Positions 13,771 through 16,195 of a stretch of 16,195 nt of DNA are shown here, piece after piece. The notes beneath the pieces were generated by a model. That model did no database searches and had not been told where the DNA came from. It saw nothing but the letters and a program-made list of their open reading frames with translations. The stretch's first letter is position 1. Each line of letters opens with the position of its first letter. The position numbers and the translations under genes were made by a program. Source of the DNA: Planctomycetota bacterium (lineage in GTDB: Bacteria > Planctomycetota > Phycisphaerae > Sedimentisphaerales > Anaerohalosphaeraceae); the NCBI GenBank assembly GCA_012519365.1, contig JAAYQH010000041.1, positions 1-16,195 of the forward strand, given 5' to 3'.

Positions 13771-13971
13771 ATGGATGAGAAAATTAAAGAATTGATCGCA
13801 TTGGGCGCCTCGATGGCGTGCAATTGTCATCCGTGCGTGAAATTTCACACCGACAAGGCACGGAAGATGGGCATTGACAATGCTAAAATCAAGATGGCCT
13901 ATGACATTGGCCAAATGGTTCGCAAAGGGGCCGCTGGCCAGATGGACGAATTGCTTAACGATTTGCTTTAA
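13771..13971 (+). CDS. Minimal AhpD/carboxymuconolactone-decarboxylase-like protein
   Basis: A 66-residue helical protein. ACNCHPCVKFH fits the AhpD redox motif exactly: Glu7, then eleven residues, Cys19-x2-Cys22-x3-His26. An additional Cys17 makes a CNCHPC cluster. A GIDNAKIKMAYDIGQMVRKGAAG helix follows, as in CMD-fold subunits, which assemble as oligomers. It may act as a thiol reductase or peroxidase-type partner in arsenic stress, or bind the metalloid through its three Cys. ATG 13771 gives a better distance (six bases) from GGAAGG than ATG 13768; the two differ by one Met. It lies 14 bp after arsC and 10 bp before the start of acr3. Confidence 0.85.
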   Translation: MDEKIKELIALGASMACNCHPCVKFHTDKARKMGIDNAKIKMAYDIGQMVRKGAAGQMDELLNDLL

Positions 13972-13981
13972 GAAGGGAATA

Positions 13982-14971
13982 ATGTCAGATAGTTGAAAAA
14001 CTTGAAACATACAAACTGAAATATCTTTGAGCGTTATCTGACTGTCTGGGTTGCCCTGTGCATTGTCGGCTGGGTTGTGCTGGGCAAGATCGCCCCCGGT
14101 GTGGCCGAGACACTGGACGGGATGGCGATTTATGTGGATGGGGCGCCGGTGGTGTCGATTCCGATTGCCATTGCGTGGTTTTTCCTTGGCGTGGTTTTTA
14201 AGGGTTTCGTCCCCGGCACGGAGATTCTCAAAGACGGCACGGAGGTTGAGCTGTATCGTTCCTATATTTCCGGAGCGATTCTTCTGGGGATTGCTCCCTG
14301 CACGGCCATGGTGCTGATGTTGGGGGTATCTGGCCCGCGGCAATCAAGGCCATACGCTGGTCATGGTCGCGATTAACTCGCTGACCATGCTTGTCTTGTA
14401 CGGCGTGCTGGGCGGCTGGTTGCTGGGCGTCAATAAAATGCCTGTGCCATGGCAGGCCCTGCTGCTATCGATCGGCATTTATGTGGCCCTGCCGCTGGTG
14501 GCCGGTTACTTTTCGCGCAAGTGGATTATCGCGCATAAGGGCATCGATTGGTTTCAGGATAGATTTTTACATCTTTTGACGCCGGTGTCCATTATTGCGC
14601 TGCTGGGGACGCTGGTGTTGTTGTTCAGCTTCAAGGGCGAAACCATTCTGGATAATCCCCTAACAATTTTACGGATCGCTATTCCTTTGTTTATTCAGAC
14701 GGTCCTGATTTTCTCGCTGACCTATTTTCTGGCCAAGTTGCTGAAGTTCAGTTATGAAGACGCTGCCCCGACGGCGATGATTGGGGCGTCGAACCATTTT
14801 GAAGTGGCCATCGCCACCGCGACGATGTTATTCGGTTTGTCTTCCGGTGCGGCGTTGGCGACGGTTGTGGGAGTGCTGATTGAAGTGCCCGTGATGTTGA
14901 TGCTGGTTAAAATATGTCTGCGTACGCGGCCCTGGTTTTCGAGACCGGCCATAGCGCTGGGTGCTGCGTGA
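13982..14971 (+). pseudogene. acr3: Frameshifted and shortened ACR3 arsenite efflux pump
   Basis: The end of the gene is clearly ACR3: [16 protein letters not shown] with the transport Cys, then [13 protein letters not shown], and [19 protein letters not shown] and [16 protein letters not shown] with the conserved Glu. Three single-base shifts break it. From ATG 13982 (GAAGGG at 13972-13977), MSDS meets TGA at 13994; the next frame reads [11 protein letters not shown] to TGA at 14028; the third reads [16 protein letters not shown] as far as 14319. One extra T at 14320/14321 (ATG-T-TGG-GGG-TAT) then moves into the frame that ends at TGA 14969-14971. Each shift has the same sign and sits at a T run. 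Between SIPIAI and AWFFLGVVF (about 14160-14175) some 45 residues that ACR3 proteins normally have (YPMM-K-F... to IKPF) are missing. In this state no full pump can be made. Assembly error could explain the base shifts but hardly the missing segment. Confidence 0.85.
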
Positions 14972-15052
14972 TCTGACGTATGAGGGTTAAAAAGGGGTAA
15001 CGCCGGTTGCGTATCGGCCCATTCGATTTTTGAGTGAATGCGGCAAAAACTG

Positions 15053-15081
15053 TTGTATCGAGTAGGTGCATATGATACAAT
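15053..15081 (+). promoter_or_regulatory. Promoter of the radical SAM gene with embedded inverted repeat
   Basis: TTGTAT (15053-15058) and TACAAT (15076-15081) are 17 bp apart. TTGTATC (15053-15059) and GATACAA (15074-15080) are exact reverse complements, so the promoter boxes themselves form a dyad. The gene would have a leader of about 65 nt. Confidence 0.6.
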
Positions 15082-15152
15082 AAATAGTCGATATACAATC
15101 AGGATATTCAAGAGAAAGTACTTCGTCGTTAAGTTTGGAAGGGAGCATTGCG

Positions 15153-16195
15153 ATGACCCTCAAGGATATCGTGGCCGCGAAAAGCCGTTTCACCGAGGCG
15201 CATTCTTTTGAACTGCCTTGTTTAACCCAAAGTCTGTGTCCGGACTGTCAGGTGGTCGTTGATGCAGAGCTGTATGAGGATGAAGGCCAGGTTTTTATGA
15301 AGAAAACCTGCCCTGAACACGGGGCGTTTAATGAATTGATCAGTGCGGATGCGACGTTTTTCAAATTGCTTCGACGCCGCAGTTATGAGACCTCTCGTCG
15401 GCCCACCCATTCGACTTATCCCAGTCAAGCGGGCTGTCCGTATGACTGCGGGCTGTGTGAGCAGCATTTGTCTACGCCGGTGATGCTGAACATCGACTTG
15501 ACTAACCGCTGCAATCTGAATTGTCCGATTTGTTTTGCCAATTCCAATGCCGCCGGCCGGGTGTACGAGATTACCCTTGAGCAGTTGGATCAAATGCTCG
15601 ACGATGCCATGCAGTTACGCCCGGAACCCCCGTGGTGTCTGCAGCTTGTCGGAGGGGAGCCGACTGTCCACCCCGATTTTTTAGAGGCGTTGCGGCGTGT
15701 CAAGGCCCGCGGCATATATCAGGTGCAGGTCGCGACGAACGGGGTGAAATTTGCGCAAAGCGCCGAGTTTGCCCAGGCCGCCAGCGAGGCGGGGATGGAT
15801 GAGGTATATCTGCAATTTGACGGGCTTGACGACGCGATGTATCAAAAATTGCGAGGCCGGCCGCTGCTGGAGATTAAATTAAGGGCGATCGAGAACCTCA
15901 AAAACGCCAATGTGCGGGTGTCCCTGGTGCCGACTCTGGTCAAGGGCTTCAATGATCATCAGGTCGGGGCGATTACGGAATTTGCCATTGATCATATTGA
16001 TGCCATCAGCACGATCAGTTGGCAGCCGGTGGCGATCACCGGTCGCATCAATGAAGAACAACGGCGGCAGATGCGTTATACTACCGCGGATTTGGCTCGC
16101 GATTTGGAGCAGCAGTTGGGGTTTATAGACCGGTATCGCGATTGGTATCCGTTTTCCATAATCGATCCGTTTATTCGTTTAAGGGAAGCGACGGA
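15153..16195 (+). CDS. Radical SAM protein, COG1964/Tes (MJ0619)-like, 5' part
   Basis: The first 347 residues are visible; the frame is open to the right edge. The layout matches COG1964 proteins, whose studied members make membrane-spanning lipids (archaeal Tes, bacterial relatives). An N-terminal Cys pair (Cys29-x2-Cys32) and CPEHGAF (Cys53) form a rubredoxin-like or zinc knuckle. A second cluster follows in GCPYDCGLCEQH (Cys95, 99, 102). DLTNRCNLNCPICFAN holds the SAM cluster CxxxCxxC (Cys120, 124, 127). LVGGEPTVHPDF is the GGEP motif and ATNGVKFA the following strand. It needs S-adenosylmethionine and iron-sulfur clusters, so it works under low oxygen. GGAAGGGAG (15137-15145 region) precedes ATG 15153. 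It has its own promoter and need not belong to the arsenic cluster. The substrate is unknown; lipid coupling, C-methylation or another C-H activation are options. Confidence 0.85.
   Translation, partial: MTLKDIVAAKSRFTEAHSFELPCLTQSLCPDCQVVVDAELYEDEGQVFMKKTCPEHGAFNELISADATFFKLLRRRSYETSRRPTHSTYPSQAGCPYDCGLCEQHLSTPVMLNIDLTNRCNLNCPICFANSNAAGRVYEITLEQLDQMLDDAMQLRPEPPWCLQLVGGEPTVHPDFLEALRRVKARGIYQVQVATNGVKFAQSAEFAQAASEAGMDEVYLQFDGLDDAMYQKLRGRPLLEIKLRAIENLKNANVRVSLVPTLVKGFNDHQVGAITEFAIDHIDAISTISWQPVAITGRINEEQRRQMRYTTADLARDLEQQLGFIDRYRDWYPFSIIDPFIRLREAT

Noticed and set aside
14013..14036. Programmed +1 frameshifting at TAT CTT TGA in acr3
   Set aside because: There is no upstream AGGGGG-like element, two more shifts of another type are needed, and a core segment also seems missing. 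Decay or assembly error is simpler.
499..14971. TGA read as Trp or selenocysteine
   Set aside because: Intact genes use TGG for Trp and end at TGA (for example the anchored thioredoxin, the GH43-like gene and the DUF4954 neighbour region). The TGA codons inside hepT and acr3 occur with other lesions.
989..16195. An AmmeMemoRadiSam system formed by the AMMECR1 gene and the radical SAM gene
   Set aside because: The genes are 13 kb apart, no Memo protein is present, and the radical SAM protein has the COG1964 layout, not that of the AmmeMemoRadiSam enzyme.
1..16195. CRISPR arrays, tRNA or rRNA genes, insertion sequences
   Set aside because: No regularly spaced repeats, no tRNA or rRNA-like segments and no transposase-like frames or flanking duplications were seen on reading both strands.

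Overview
The window looks like a chromosomal stretch from an anaerobic or micro-aerobic Gram-negative-type bacterium. Two exported lipoproteins with LVGC lipoboxes, a Tat-exported flavoprotein, a DUF4954 protein and a GH43-type glycosidase fit a PVC-group organism, with Planctomycetota (Phycisphaerae-like) as the best guess. That assignment is an inference from gene content only. Nearly all genes lie on the + strand.

Layout. 1-487: the 3' part of a YqaA/DedA-superfamily membrane protein. 488-988: an apparently empty gap that holds a decayed HepT (HEPN/DUF86 toxin) gene on the - strand and a 30-bp inverted repeat. 989-2577: an AMMECR1-domain gene followed 17 bp later by a GH43-like lipoprotein. 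2683-3987: a strong sigma70-type promoter with overlapping palindromes, then a lipoprotein zinc peptidase (HExxH gluzincin, DUF1570/peptidase-MA type). 4103-7552: a DUF4954 left-handed beta-helix protein and a SIS-domain sugar-phosphate protein. 7582-8238: a HypB-like GTPase with no hydrogenase gene in view. 8239-8573: a leader/regulatory gap.

8574-14971 is an arsenic-type resistance and thiol-redox island: ArsR1, ArsP-type permease, a TrmO remnant, a CPKC mini-thioredoxin, a membrane-anchored CIPC thioredoxin, a CcdA-type electron conduit, a Tat-exported flavodoxin-fold protein, ArsR2 with its own palindromic operator, an LMW-PTP-type arsenate reductase, a minimal AhpD-like protein, and an ACR3 arsenite pump. 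ACR3 is broken by three +1 shifts and seems to lack about 45 residues. A radical SAM gene of the COG1964/Tes type, with its own promoter, runs off the right end.

How the genes may work together. ArsC makes As(III) from As(V) using thioredoxin thiols, the two ArsR proteins sense trivalent metalloid through Cys pairs, and export would rest on ArsP if ACR3 is really dead. CcdA, the anchored thioredoxin and the Tat flavoprotein are adjacent and could form an envelope-side reducing relay serving arsenic or organoarsenic chemistry. This is the most interesting functional idea here and it is an inference. The window also shows three independently decayed genes (hepT, trmO-like, acr3). Two of them look like deletions between very short repeats, which points to an accessory region in turnover, unless some of the single-base shifts are assembly errors.
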